From Rhynchopus euleeides (taxonomy: Eukaryota; Euglenozoa; Diplonemea; Diplonemida; Diplonemidae), in NCBI GenBank assembly GCA_963210315.1, contig OY723244.1, forward strand, positions 2,294,001 to 2,358,000: DNA of 64,000 nt. The letters are read 5' to 3'. A program made the translations under genes and the position numbers. Within the stretch, counting starts at the first letter, position 1; every line of letters begins with the position of its first letter. This document shows positions 39,228 to 48,249 of this stretch, piece after piece. The notes under the pieces are model-generated. The model had not been told where the DNA came from. It made no database searches and was given only the letters and a program-made list of their open reading frames with translations.

Positions 39228-40298
39228 ATGGCCACTCTGGATTGGGACACCCTGAAGGTTCCCGACCCCGCCCACCCCGACAACGAGCCAGCAGAGCGTC
39301 GCCCCGAGTGCATATTCGAAACGTGCAATACTACACACACAGCCAGGACCGCATTCAGCTGCCACGACTGCGGTGGGACCACGGTCAGGACGTGCTTGAG
39401 AGAGCACATCCCGGCGCACGTCGTCCCCGAATGGCTCGAGGGCGCAGGGGACAGGGGCTGGGTGTGCCCCGAGTGCGCATGGGTCCGGCAGGCAGTCGAC
39501 GAGGAGACCGCGGCGGACCTGGCAGCAGCGACGGGCGAGCTAGGCGAGGACGGGGAGTACAGCGAGGCGGACAGCCAGAGTGGCACGGGCCTCCAGCACA
39601 GGGACGCACACCACCCCGCCGACTCGAACACCGATCTCCGCGTGGCGAACTCGCTGGAGTACCTGCTGAAATTGACAGGCCGGCTGGAGAAGGAACAGAA
39701 GGAGCTGAAGAAGACCGTGGAGACGCAGGCGAAGCAGATCGCCACCCTGCAGAAGGCGCTGCAGCGGACGGAGGCCGAGCTGCCCGCCGATTTCTCCGCC
39801 CACATCGTGTCGACCTGGGGATCGTCGATCGCCACTGTCCCCGGACGCAGGTTGGTGAAAGCTGAGGTATCCCGGGTTTTCCGACAGGCGGAGCTCAGCG
39901 ATGCCCCGAGCTCACCAGACTGGAAACACCAGCTCATCCAGGCCTTCGACGCTCTGTTTCAGACAATGGGACTGATCCGCGACGACGATGATCCGGATCG
40001 CTTTACCGAGGCCCTCCACAAGACAATCGTCGTTATGAACTCGCACTTTCTCCTGAAGGGGCGCGCGGGCGCCCGCCTCTACCTGGCAAAGGCGAAGATT
40101 ATGGACCCAGCGAAGTACGATGCGGTGACACACGGGCGCCTACTCCGGGAGGGGCGGGCCACGCAGGACGACACACAGGAGAGGCGGGCCGCGTTTCAGG
40201 AGCGGTTCCTGCAGGAGCGTAACACGCAGGACCGCCCCGCGCCCTACTCGGGAAAGGGCCATCACAAAGGACGGGGGGGGAAAGGCAAGCGACAGTGA
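39228..40298 (+). CDS. gag-like protein of retroelement 2
   Basis: 356 residues starting at GAAG-ATG-GCC. The N-terminal Cys/His-rich region (CIFETCN, FSCHDCGG, CLREH, WVCPECAW) looks like a zinc-binding domain of the RING/PHD kind. A coiled coil follows (RLEKEQKELKKTVETQAKQI), then a conserved block LPADFSAHIVSTWGSS and a helical domain. The C-terminus is basic (YSGKGHHKGRGGKGKRQ). Retroelement 1 shares the order and several blocks. The stop is CAG-TGA-CTC, and the same frame continues open into the recombinase. Confidence 0.8.
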   Translation: MATLDWDTLKVPDPAHPDNEPAERRPECIFETCNTTHTARTAFSCHDCGGTTVRTCLREHIPAHVVPEWLEGAGDRGWVCPECAWVRQAVDEETAADLAAATGELGEDGEYSEADSQSGTGLQHRDAHHPADSNTDLRVANSLEYLLKLTGRLEKEQKELKKTVETQAKQIATLQKALQRTEAELPADFSAHIVSTWGSSIATVPGRRLVKAEVSRVFRQAELSDAPSSPDWKHQLIQAFDALFQTMGLIRDDDDPDRFTEALHKTIVVMNSHFLLKGRAGARLYLAKAKIMDPAKYDAVTHGRLLREGRATQDDTQERRAAFQERFLQERNTQDRPAPYSGKGHHKGRGGKGKRQ

Positions 40299-41318
40299 CT
40301 CCCCGACACCAGCAGGGGACGCCCGCGGGCCACGACCCTCCCCCCCGCCGCGGTAGTGTATGTGAAGGCAGTACCATCTGCCCCCCCGTCAACAAGAGGA
40401 CGCCCCCGCAAGACCGAGACGAGCGTGACCCCGGAGGAAGCAACCACCATTCGCCAGGAACTGCAACACACCCTGGCCCAAGCCCTCGCACCCACATACT
40501 GGGGGGCCCTCCGCCGCACATACGACAGGTACTCGCAGTTCCGGGAAGGGTGGATGAAAGCGGAGAGGCGAACACTGCCACACGACGAAGGGGCGGTGCT
40601 GTGGGTCACGAAGCAACGGAAGGACGGGCTATCAGTGCAGTCCGCCCTCCAGTACCTCAACAACCTTGCAGCAGCACTCAGACGCTTCGCAGCGTTCCCC
40701 CTCGACGGAAAACAAATTGTGGCGGACTACAGGCGGGCGCTGAAACGGGGAGGAGCACTACGACCACTGAAGCAAGCAGAACCAGCAACAGCCCACAACA
40801 TCCGGGAGGCGCTAGCGAAGGAGCCACGTCCCCTCGTGAAACTGCTGCTCGGCATCATGTGGGGGGGTGCGGCAAGGGCCTCGGACGCACTGCGCTTGTA
40901 TGTGAAGGACGTCACAGCGGAAAAGCGCAGCGAGCCGATATACGTGCGCTGGACCCAGTCGAAGGCGGACCCCTTCCACATGGGTCACATCACAGGGATC
41001 TCCCTGCCGAAGGACCTACACCGTATCCTCCGACACCGCCTCCGCAGGGCGCGCAGTGCAGGAGAGACGAGACTGTTCCCGGCGGACGTCACCTACCGGA
41101 CCGTGGTAAAAGCCGTCAAGCGGGCACGGAGGGGGCTCACGGCACACTCTCTGCGGAGGGGGGCACTCACACAGCTTGCGCGAAAGAACGTTCCACTGGA
41201 GGAGGTGCGCCTCCTCTCGAGACACGCGACGGTCGACGGTGTGATGCGTTACGTATCAGCGGCGGAAAACGCACACGCGCGCGAGACAGCACAGGTGTCG
41301 GCGAAGATCGAGTGGTGA
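40299..41318 (+). CDS. Tyrosine recombinase of retroelement 2, in frame after gag TGA
   Basis: The frame is open from the codon after the gag TGA. The conserved domain starts at about 40470 (LAPTYWGALRRTYDRYSQF), but the first in-frame ATG is inside it (EGWMKAERR). Expression therefore needs TGA readthrough or a non-ATG start (GTG at 40356 is available). Catalytic residues: Arg in GGAARASDALR, Lys in TQSKADP, HSLRR, SRHAT and Tyr in GVMRYVS. All five are intact. Function: strand exchange that inserts the element DNA at a matching core site. Confidence 0.88.
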   Translation, partial: LPDTSRGRPRATTLPPAAVVYVKAVPSAPPSTRGRPRKTETSVTPEEATTIRQELQHTLAQALAPTYWGALRRTYDRYSQFREGWMKAERRTLPHDEGAVLWVTKQRKDGLSVQSALQYLNNLAAALRRFAAFPLDGKQIVADYRRALKRGGALRPLKQAEPATAHNIREALAKEPRPLVKLLLGIMWGGAARASDALRLYVKDVTAEKRSEPIYVRWTQSKADPFHMGHITGISLPKDLHRILRHRLRRARSAGETRLFPADVTYRTVVKAVKRARRGLTAHSLRRGALTQLARKNVPLEEVRLLSRHATVDGVMRYVSAAENAHARETAQVSAKIEW

Positions 41319-43153
41319 AGAAAAAACGACAGCAAGGGGGGACTACGCGCACACAGCCAAAACCCCTGACAGCAACCCACTTCCCGGGGACCACGAGGCT
41401 GTTCGCAGCGCGCCGCTACTACGAAGATGCCACATCCGACGAAGCCGCATCCGACCCACCACCCAGTGATGAGGAAGCGTGGAGCGAGGTGGATAGCGCA
41501 GAGTCGTACGGTCCGGGTGTCGAGGACCTCTACGGGGAGGACTTGGGTGTGTGCACGGGGGGGAAGGTGATACGGCCAGCCAACGCGAAGACGGAGCTGT
41601 CGGAGGAAGAGGACTACATCGCGGAGATCTGCACCTCGCGCCTCAATCTCAAGGAACTGCGACGGTTGGACAGCGAGGGTGAACTGACGGGGGTCTTGGA
41701 CCTCATCACCAAGCCAGCCGCTTTCGCTGACGCACTGCTTCCCGAGGCCCGCCAAGAACTACGTAAAACGGGGAGGAAGGTATCACGCCACATGTTGCAC
41801 CACCTGGACACCTTGGTTGAGTATGGCGTCCTGACGGAGGCGGATGCACACCCGTACCTCACGCTGCCAGCGTTCACCGTGTCCAAGAAGTCTGGGGGCC
41901 AACGTTTCATCGTCGACGCAAGGCGGCTAAATGCACTGATGACACGCCCACCGGACATGCGTTTGCAGGACATCACGGAGGTGACACAGCGAGTGGCCGC
42001 GGCGAGCTGGGTGGTGATGGCAGATGCACGCAGCTGGTTCTACCAGTTCCCCGTACACAAGGAGATCCAACGCTATTTCGAAGTGCGCCTAGGCGGGGAG
42101 AGAAAGACATTCGTGAAGACCTTCCTGACTGTCATGTGCATGGGGTGGTCACATTCCCCGGCAATCGCGAACCGCAGCGCACGCGTGCTGCTCCCGCCAG
42201 AGCACGGAATAGTCTGGATTGACAACTTCATCGCTGTCGGAGACTCCCTACCAGAGGCACAGGCGAGGTACGCCGACTTCATCAGCCGCTGCGAGAAGGT
42301 GGGGGCCGCCCTGAACTTCGACGACACACAACACGGCGTGCCGCTGCAGGACTTCACAGTGTTCGGGATCCACTTCGACCTGACGCGACACCGTTTCCAC
42401 ATGGACACAGCCTGGGTGCAAAAAGTCCTCGGACGGGAAGAGTACAAGGAAGTCGTCAACGGCCACACGACACCACGCAGGGCGTTCAGAGTACTCGGGT
42501 CTTTCGTCTGGCAGTCGTATGTGATGCGGACACCGATGTGTTACATGCCAGCCGTGTTGTCCTTCGTGCGGCGCATCGCGAAGCAGACGCACTCAAACAA
42601 CGCCCGATGGGACTCCAGGGTCGCAGTACCTCCGTCGGTGCAGGCGGAGACAGTGGCGCGGGCACGCCTCATCGAGGACAACGAGTGGTATACGCCGCAG
42701 AACCCGCCACCGACCATTGAGCTCTGGACAGACGCGTCATCCACGGCGTGGGCGGCGGTGCTCGTGCTGCCGGGAGGGGAGTCAGTGTCCCAAGGGGCGT
42801 TCGAAGGGAGCGACGCGGACACGAACATCTTCCTGAAGGAAGCGTATGCAGTGTGGCAGGGGGTGCGCATGATGCAGCGTGTGAGGGAGGCAAGCGTAAC
42901 CTGCCACATAGACAACCTCGGCCTGGTGTTCGCGCTCCGGAAGGGCCACTGCGCCAACTACCGAGGCAACCTCCTGCTGCAGGAGATATACACAACAGCG
43001 CGCCGCCAGCAGATACGACTTATTCCACACTGGGTTGCGACCCACGACCAACGCGCAGACGCGTACACGCGAGGGACGCAGGCCACACACCCCGTGGAGT
43101 TGCCACCAGTGTCGATGCCACCTACACTTTTACCAGCGCGCCCGCCTCGTTGA
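41312..43153 (+). CDS. Reverse transcriptase-RNase H of retroelement 2
   Basis: This lies in the -1 frame relative to gag and recombinase; the same frame is open from 40295, right through the recombinase gene. No ATG occurs before the RT domain. After an acidic N-terminal part come RT motifs: LPAFTVSKKSGGQRFIVDAR, VVMADARSWFYQFPVH, MCMGWSHSPAIANRSARVL and VWIDNFIAV (WIDN where YxDD is usual). RNase H shows IELWTDASSTAWA, FLKEAYAVWQGV, CHIDNLGLVFAL and DQRADAYTRG, so D-E-D-D is complete. No frame break is seen, and the element may be active. Confidence 0.88.
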   Translation: MVKKKRQQGGTTRTQPKPLTATHFPGTTRLFAARRYYEDATSDEAASDPPPSDEEAWSEVDSAESYGPGVEDLYGEDLGVCTGGKVIRPANAKTELSEEEDYIAEICTSRLNLKELRRLDSEGELTGVLDLITKPAAFADALLPEARQELRKTGRKVSRHMLHHLDTLVEYGVLTEADAHPYLTLPAFTVSKKSGGQRFIVDARRLNALMTRPPDMRLQDITEVTQRVAAASWVVMADARSWFYQFPVHKEIQRYFEVRLGGERKTFVKTFLTVMCMGWSHSPAIANRSARVLLPPEHGIVWIDNFIAVGDSLPEAQARYADFISRCEKVGAALNFDDTQHGVPLQDFTVFGIHFDLTRHRFHMDTAWVQKVLGREEYKEVVNGHTTPRRAFRVLGSFVWQSYVMRTPMCYMPAVLSFVRRIAKQTHSNNARWDSRVAVPPSVQAETVARARLIEDNEWYTPQNPPPTIELWTDASSTAWAAVLVLPGGESVSQGAFEGSDADTNIFLKEAYAVWQGVRMMQRVREASVTCHIDNLGLVFALRKGHCANYRGNLLLQEIYTTARRQQIRLIPHWVATHDQRADAYTRGTQATHPVELPPVSMPPTLLPARPPR

Positions 43154-43190
43154 GAACGAGACGGACACGTCCCTCCGGATGAGGGTCCTG

Positions 43191-43265
43191 GTGTAGAAGC
43201 GTCAACGCAACAAACAAAAGGAAATTCATCAGAGCGGTTGTAGCTGTGAAGTGATAGGGCGCTTT
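43191..43265 (+). repeat. R3 repeat, 3' part after retroelement 2
   Basis: From the core GTGTAGAAGCGTCAACGCA to GATAGGGCGCTTTTT; it completes the repeat started at 38857. Confidence 0.85.
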
Positions 43266-43267
43266 TT

Positions 43268-43453
43268 AAGCACACTCGTGTGAGCGGAAAGCGCCCCACC
43301 ACAGCTGCAACCAAACGTGCTCTATACACTAACCCCACCCTTCATCAGGCTCAGGGTGTGATCAGTTCAGGGTTTTGTGTGTAGAAGCGTCAACGCAACA
43401 AACAAAAGGAAATTCATCAGAGCGGTTGTAGCTGTGAAGTGATAGGGCGCTTT
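43268..43453 (+). repeat. R3 repeat, full copy
   Basis: An uninterrupted copy directly after the previous one, so R3 is locally a tandem dimer here. Confidence 0.85.
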
Positions 43454-43456
43454 TTC

Positions 43457-44320
43457 GGCCAAAAATTTTTTTTTTCGACATGTCGAAAATCCGGCCACCC
43501 TGGGGCAGCAGCCTGGACTGGTGGCCACCCCAACCAAAAAAAATCGAAATACGCGTACTAGACGTCCTTCTGTCGATATCTTACTTGGCGCTATGGAAAC
43601 ACAAAAATGGAACGAAGAAAAATGTTTTGTTGACCGCTTCCACCACTCCTCTGCACAAATCTCACGACCGGCTATTGTGTGTTTGTGTTGTCTGAAGTAC
43701 AGAAGGTGTGGTGGAGCACGAAGAAAGGGAAACATGACAGAGGTGATGACGCCAGTCCTTTCTAGTATCGTATTTCCTCCTATACACAATGCTGCGCTGT
43801 GTTTTGGATGGTATAAAAAAAATCCGAAAAAAATCCGAAAAATATCGGTGTGGCACCCCAGAGGGCCCGATTTTCGGTTTAGTCGGCCGAAAAAAAAATT
43901 TTTTTTTTCGGCCAAAAAAATTTTTTTTTCGACATGTCGAAAATCCGGCCACCCTGGGGCAGCAGCCTGGACTGGTGGCCACCCCAACCAAAAAAAATCG
44001 AAAAAAAATCCGAAAAAAATCCGAAAAATATCGGTGTGGCACCCCAGAGGGCCCGATTTTCGGTTTAGTCGGCCGAAAAAAAAATTTTTTTTTTCGGCCA
44101 AAAAAATTTTTTTTTCGACATGTCGAAAATCCGGCCACCCTGGGGCAGCAGCCTGGACTGGTGGCCACCCCAACCAAAAAAAATCGAAAAAAAATCCGAA
44201 AAAAATCCGAAAAATATCGGTGTGGCACCCCAGAGGGCCCGATTTTCGGTTTAGTCGGCCGAAAAAAAATTTTTTTTTTCGGCTAAAAATTTTTTTTTTC
44301 GACATGTCGAAAAATCGGTA
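43457..44320. repeat. 186-bp satellite with strong palindromes
   Basis: Units contain the palindrome TCGACATGTCGA (at about 43477, 43930, 44117 and 44299), runs of A followed by runs of T between CGGCC motifs, CTGGGGCAGCAGCCTGGACT, AAATCCGAAAAAAATCCG and GGTGTGGCACCCCAGAGGGC. Two units of 186 bp are almost identical; the first unit is split by other sequence at 43553-43815. Pieces also occur at 33745-33778, 33965-34060 and 38766-38850. Confidence 0.85.
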
Positions 44321-44327
44321 ATTCAGT

Positions 44328-44516
44328 ACCCCGGGGGGGTATGGAATCTGGTAACCTCGACCTGGCGACTACGGGTGACTACGCGCGACTACGACACAAT
44401 GCGATTTTTTGCGAAAAAATCGATTTTTTTCGAAAATCTTACTCTCTTTTCCCCAGCCGAAAAACCGCGCGTAAATCGCCTAAAAGTGACTAAGAATGAC
44501 TAAATTTCCATACCCC
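44328..44516. mobile_element. Possible MITE with GGGGGTATGGAA ends
   Basis: Inverted ends GGGGGGTATGGAA (44332) and TTCCATACCCCC (44505) bound about 190 bp that includes the self-complementary run GCGAAAAAATCGATTTTTTTCG. No clear target duplication was seen. Confidence 0.4.
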
Positions 44517-45293
44517 CATTTGCCCCTTTTCTTCCTTCGAAAGTGTTGTGACTTCCCCCCTACCCCACCCCTCGGGAGTGCCACTCCTCTGGTGGTTAAA
44601 AGTGACCCGCCGTTGTGCCTTCGGCATCTGTTGCGTGTGCCGTCGTATTCTTCCTATGCACTAGTTATAGCTATCCGGGGGCGGTCTGCTGTCGCACCAG
44701 CGGGCTGCCCCACCTCTGCACCCTCGGTTTTTAAGATGTTCGCCACAGTGGAGAATGATCCCCTTCTCTGTGGCGATCGAGCCAAGCTGGACGAGGTTCG
44801 CCTTCGGGCGAAGGTCATGTGGGCGGACAAAAGGTGCCTGCTCCTGAGACTCATCAGCAACCTGCTTCTTCCTTCAAGCCCTCAAGACTCTTGAAGCGGC
44901 CTGACTATTTAGTGTCTACGTCGCAGCAAGGGGGCGATATATACCACCCTTTTTATTGATTTCACGTGTCAGTGTTTGACTCTTTCGCAACTTCATTTCT
45001 TCCTTTTTCTCCCTCTCCAACCCCACCCGTGACACCACCAGGGTTTAGCTAGCCCTGGTCCGATTATCCCCGGTTCTTCGCTGAAGAGACGCGGCCGGGG
45101 GGAGGGGTACGAAGAGTACGCGTCGAAACCGGTGTCACGTCGTGTTGGGGAATCCTTCGGGAGTGCGATACTGAAGGGGAGGTGCTACTGCCCGTGCAGG
45201 GCGACACCGCCTTAAAACTTTATAACCACACACACACACACACACCCATCCCCGGAGTTGAAAACCCCAGGACTGAGGACGTTTCTGAGATCA
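44517..45293. other. Intergenic stretch
   Basis: A 132-codon frame covers 44496-44894 but has no known motif. A CA repeat is at 45226-45246, and GGAGTTGAAAACCCC at 45256 is shared with 28681. The ends of the hAT element were not found. Confidence 0.4.
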
Positions 45294-47948
45294 TCACGAC
45301 AGGTCAACTTCCTGGCAACCACCGTTGTTCCTCACCTTGGGGAAGGAATGCCTGAGATGGCTCTGTGGGTATCTGACCGCCAGGTCCTGGTTGCAGTGAT
45401 GAAACACGATACTTGCCATCACGTCAGGCTTTGCGGCGCTGCGGTTGGCAGGAAGAGCATCTTTCCCTACGCTGAACACCGAGTCGCAGCCGGTGGTAGC
45501 TGCAGGCACCGCCAGCAGGTCCAGGGAAAGGCACCGGAGCCCCTCGCCAGCAGACGTGTACTTCTCCCAGAAGCCGACAGCTGAGGCCTTGTCCTTGCCG
45601 GTGGGTTTGCCTTTCGCGAATTTTCCGAGTCCAGCCAGGTATGTGCTCCATGCCTCCACGGTGACAACAGCTGAGAACTGAGGGAGGGCAAGTTGCAGCT
45701 GCTCAAAAGGAAGGAGGGTTTTGCATGTCTGCATCAGCAGGGCCTGCTGTGGGCACAAATGCCGCACGCCACGCCAGAACCAGTACCCGCTCTCTCCTTT
45801 ATTTCCCCACCAGAGGCGCTTGAGTGACTCGCTCAGCAGGACAGCCACCGGTGAAGCACTCTCGGAGAGGTCGGGGTGGGTGTTGACTCTCTGGAGGTAG
45901 GCCTCTTCGGCCTCACCCCTGGCTATCCCGCCGGCCTCGTCGAGGTCGTGGATGCAGTCCTCTATGTCCCCCCAAACCTGGTGCGCATGCGGCTCGGCAG
46001 AGGGGTCGGAGTACTTTCGAAAGACGCGCAGCAGGGGTGCCGTGTTGTCACACATCATCTTGAGGTCGGCGTGGAGGGTGGCAGTGCTGTAGCGGTCCAG
46101 CAGGCTTCGCAGAACATTTAAGCTGCTGCATGGCTTCTGCGTGTTCTTGAGCTCCAAAGCCGCGAAGCTGTGGAGGGCCGCCAGCCTGTCACGGCAGTGC
46201 AGGTAGCACTTCAGGCTCGCTTCGTACCGCGTGTCGCTGAGCAGGGGGCATCTGACACAGGGGGGTGCGCTCTCGGGGATCTTCTCCTGTAGCTCAGCGA
46301 GCTTACCCCGTGCGGCGGCGAGCAACCCGTCGAAGTCCGCTGCCTCTGTGAGGGCCGCCAGCCCCGGGGGGACCTCGCTGCGGTAGACAGCAAACAGCGC
46401 CTCCTTCTCCCGCGGCTTCGCGACGGCAGCCATCCCGCTCATCCGCTCCACCAGTTCTGCCAGCACGTCAGCTCCGGCAGGCTCCAACACCTTCTGCTGC
46501 GCTTCAACGTAGCGACGCGCCCTGTTCTTGCAGTCCTCCCCTGAAAACAGGGCATCCAGCAGGGATACGAGCACGTATGACAGCACGCCACTGGCGGGGT
46601 CTGTGAAATCCCCAAGTTCGACTCTTGCCAAGAACTCGAGTTTCTGCTTCTTGAGCCACTTATCAGCGGAATCCGCAGCGTTGTTGGCGATGTGGGGGAT
46701 GCACGACACCCACGGGATGCCGAGTTCCGCGTCGACCTCCCTGCTTGCTGCCCCGTTTCTCCCGCCGCGATCAGAACGCACCATCATTGGGGCGCTCAGG
46801 CCCAGTTTCTCCCACTCCTCCTTCAGGACCGTTGCTACAGGCGCATCAGTGAGGGGCACCACCAGCACAGCACTGAAGCTCCGTGCTGAACATACCATCG
46901 AGATCAGCTGCGTTCCCAGCAGCGATCCACAGTCGTGCAGCACTGACCACCTCCGCCCCTTGAGTCGGTCTGTGATGGCCGCACGACTTTCCTCCATCAC
47001 CTTGGGACTATTCCTCGTCACGACGGGCCCAAGGCGTGGAACGTACCGCGGGATGGTGATGCCATTGAGAACCTCAAGGGCGGTGTGCAGCGCAGCGGGG
47101 GTGATGCCTGCGTAGAGCGCAGCCTTTGTCGCCTTGAGTTGGAAGCAAGACGTGTGACGTGAAGCCAACCCAGGGATGGTCTTCTGCGCTGCCTCATCCT
47201 GGGCAGCCGCCTTCGCCACCTTGTCTAGGTGCTTCCCCCCCGTGAAGTGGCCCCGCACATCAAGGGCCTGGGACCCGGGGTTCCACAGGCGGGAGCACGT
47301 CTGACAGGCGGGAACCATCTGCCCCTCTTCAAACATCCTCAGAAGGGACGCTCTGTTGATGAAACCTGCGGGTGCCTTGCCGAGCTCCACCTGTGAGCAG
47401 GTGTCGAACTCGTCGATCACATCTATCAGAGGTGCAGCAAGGTCGTAGGCCTTCACCTTCGCCTGCTCCGGAATGTTGGCGGCAGCCCCCTTCTCAGCGA
47501 TCCGTGCCGATGCCGCACGCCTCTCAACTGTGGAGGGAAGGGGCTGCCGTCCCTGCGTCTGTGGCACTGTGTCACTCCCAGGCCCCTGCTGTCGATTGCG
47601 GATCCGGAACTTCGCCACAGCCTCCGCCACCTCCCCCTTTGACCGCTTCAGCTTTCTGCCCTCTTCTTGCACTTCCCCATTCGCAAGCCTCGTGTAGATG
47701 CCCAGCTCCACAGCCTCGTCGACAAGCGCCGGCTTGCGCTTCTTCCCCAGCTGCTTGGACAGCGTGTCCACCGCTTGCGTTAGAGGCGTGTCCACCTGAG
47801 CAGGCGGCTCCGCCTGAGCGGGCGGCCCTGCTGGCTCCTCCTCCTGCTCCTCGTCCGCGGGGGCAGGCTGGGGTTCAGGCTCCGGCTGCGCGGGGTCCGC
47901 CGGGGGCAGGCTGTCCATTTCCACGTCATGATCACCTGCCCCACTCAT
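45294..47948 (-). CDS. hAT-family transposase
   Basis: 884 residues from the ATG at 47948 on the minus strand. The N-terminus is acidic and Pro-rich. CQTC followed by HFTGGKH gives a BED-like zinc finger. The catalytic core has VLHDCGSLLG (first Asp) and MMVRSDRGGRNGA (second Asp), then HIANNAADSADKW. The C-terminal hAT dimerisation domain reads FWEKYTSAGEGLRCLSLDLL, then TGCDSVFSVGKDALPANR and SIVFHHCN, matching the family pattern (usually xxxxERxFSxxGxxxxxxR). The frame is intact. Neither terminal inverted repeats nor an 8-bp target duplication could be fixed by eye, so it may also be a domesticated gene. Confidence 0.82.
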   Translation of the reverse strand: MSGAGDHDVEMDSLPPADPAQPEPEPQPAPADEEQEEEPAGPPAQAEPPAQVDTPLTQAVDTLSKQLGKKRKPALVDEAVELGIYTRLANGEVQEEGRKLKRSKGEVAEAVAKFRIRNRQQGPGSDTVPQTQGRQPLPSTVERRAASARIAEKGAAANIPEQAKVKAYDLAAPLIDVIDEFDTCSQVELGKAPAGFINRASLLRMFEEGQMVPACQTCSRLWNPGSQALDVRGHFTGGKHLDKVAKAAAQDEAAQKTIPGLASRHTSCFQLKATKAALYAGITPAALHTALEVLNGITIPRYVPRLGPVVTRNSPKVMEESRAAITDRLKGRRWSVLHDCGSLLGTQLISMVCSARSFSAVLVVPLTDAPVATVLKEEWEKLGLSAPMMVRSDRGGRNGAASREVDAELGIPWVSCIPHIANNAADSADKWLKKQKLEFLARVELGDFTDPASGVLSYVLVSLLDALFSGEDCKNRARRYVEAQQKVLEPAGADVLAELVERMSGMAAVAKPREKEALFAVYRSEVPPGLAALTEAADFDGLLAAARGKLAELQEKIPESAPPCVRCPLLSDTRYEASLKCYLHCRDRLAALHSFAALELKNTQKPCSSLNVLRSLLDRYSTATLHADLKMMCDNTAPLLRVFRKYSDPSAEPHAHQVWGDIEDCIHDLDEAGGIARGEAEEAYLQRVNTHPDLSESASPVAVLLSESLKRLWWGNKGESGYWFWRGVRHLCPQQALLMQTCKTLLPFEQLQLALPQFSAVVTVEAWSTYLAGLGKFAKGKPTGKDKASAVGFWEKYTSAGEGLRCLSLDLLAVPAATTGCDSVFSVGKDALPANRSAAKPDVMASIVFHHCNQDLAVRYPQSHLRHSFPKVRNNGGCQEVDLS

Positions 47949-48249
47949 GATGGCCCTGGCTTTGTGGATGATGATTGTGGCGAGGCATGTTGGGGTGGGG
48001 TTTGCGGCAAGCAGCTCATCGGCGACAGCAAGACACACTCAGGAACAGGCACAGATTGCGATCAGGAGGGATTTGTGGGGGAGAAGGTAAGCTATGAAAT
48101 GCAGTCACAACACCGTTCAGCCGCAACCGCTCTCAGTCAGTATATGTTTTCTGACGCCGTGCATTGTGTCGTACGCTGCCGGCAGGAAAAATCGTCCTGG
48201 GCCTCGTCAGGGAGTGTATCTCCAGTCAGTCAACAAGGAATATGGGGGA
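47949..48249. other. 5' flank of the hAT gene
   Basis: No separate gene is seen; the minus strand stays open to 48038 without an upstream ATG. Confidence 0.4.

Larger units (their letters stand above)
38968..43209 (+). mobile_element. Tyrosine-recombinase retroelement 2, complete
   Basis: It is bounded by two copies of GTGTAGAAGCGTCAACGCA (38968-38986 and 43191-43209). Outside them the two halves of one R3 repeat are found, so the insertion split an R3 at its core. About 4.2 kb holds gag-like, recombinase and RT-RNase H frames, all open. The 3' end before the core is GAGGGTCCTG. Confidence 0.92.

Noticed and set aside
40295..41311. Counting the RT frame across the recombinase as a separate protein domain
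   Set aside because: The translated residues are low-complexity and show no similarity between the two elements by eye. I kept only the openness as an observation.
44496..44894. 132-codon frame as a gene
   Set aside because: It has no motif, starts within a possible MITE end and lies in repeat-rich DNA. Recorded only as an open stretch.
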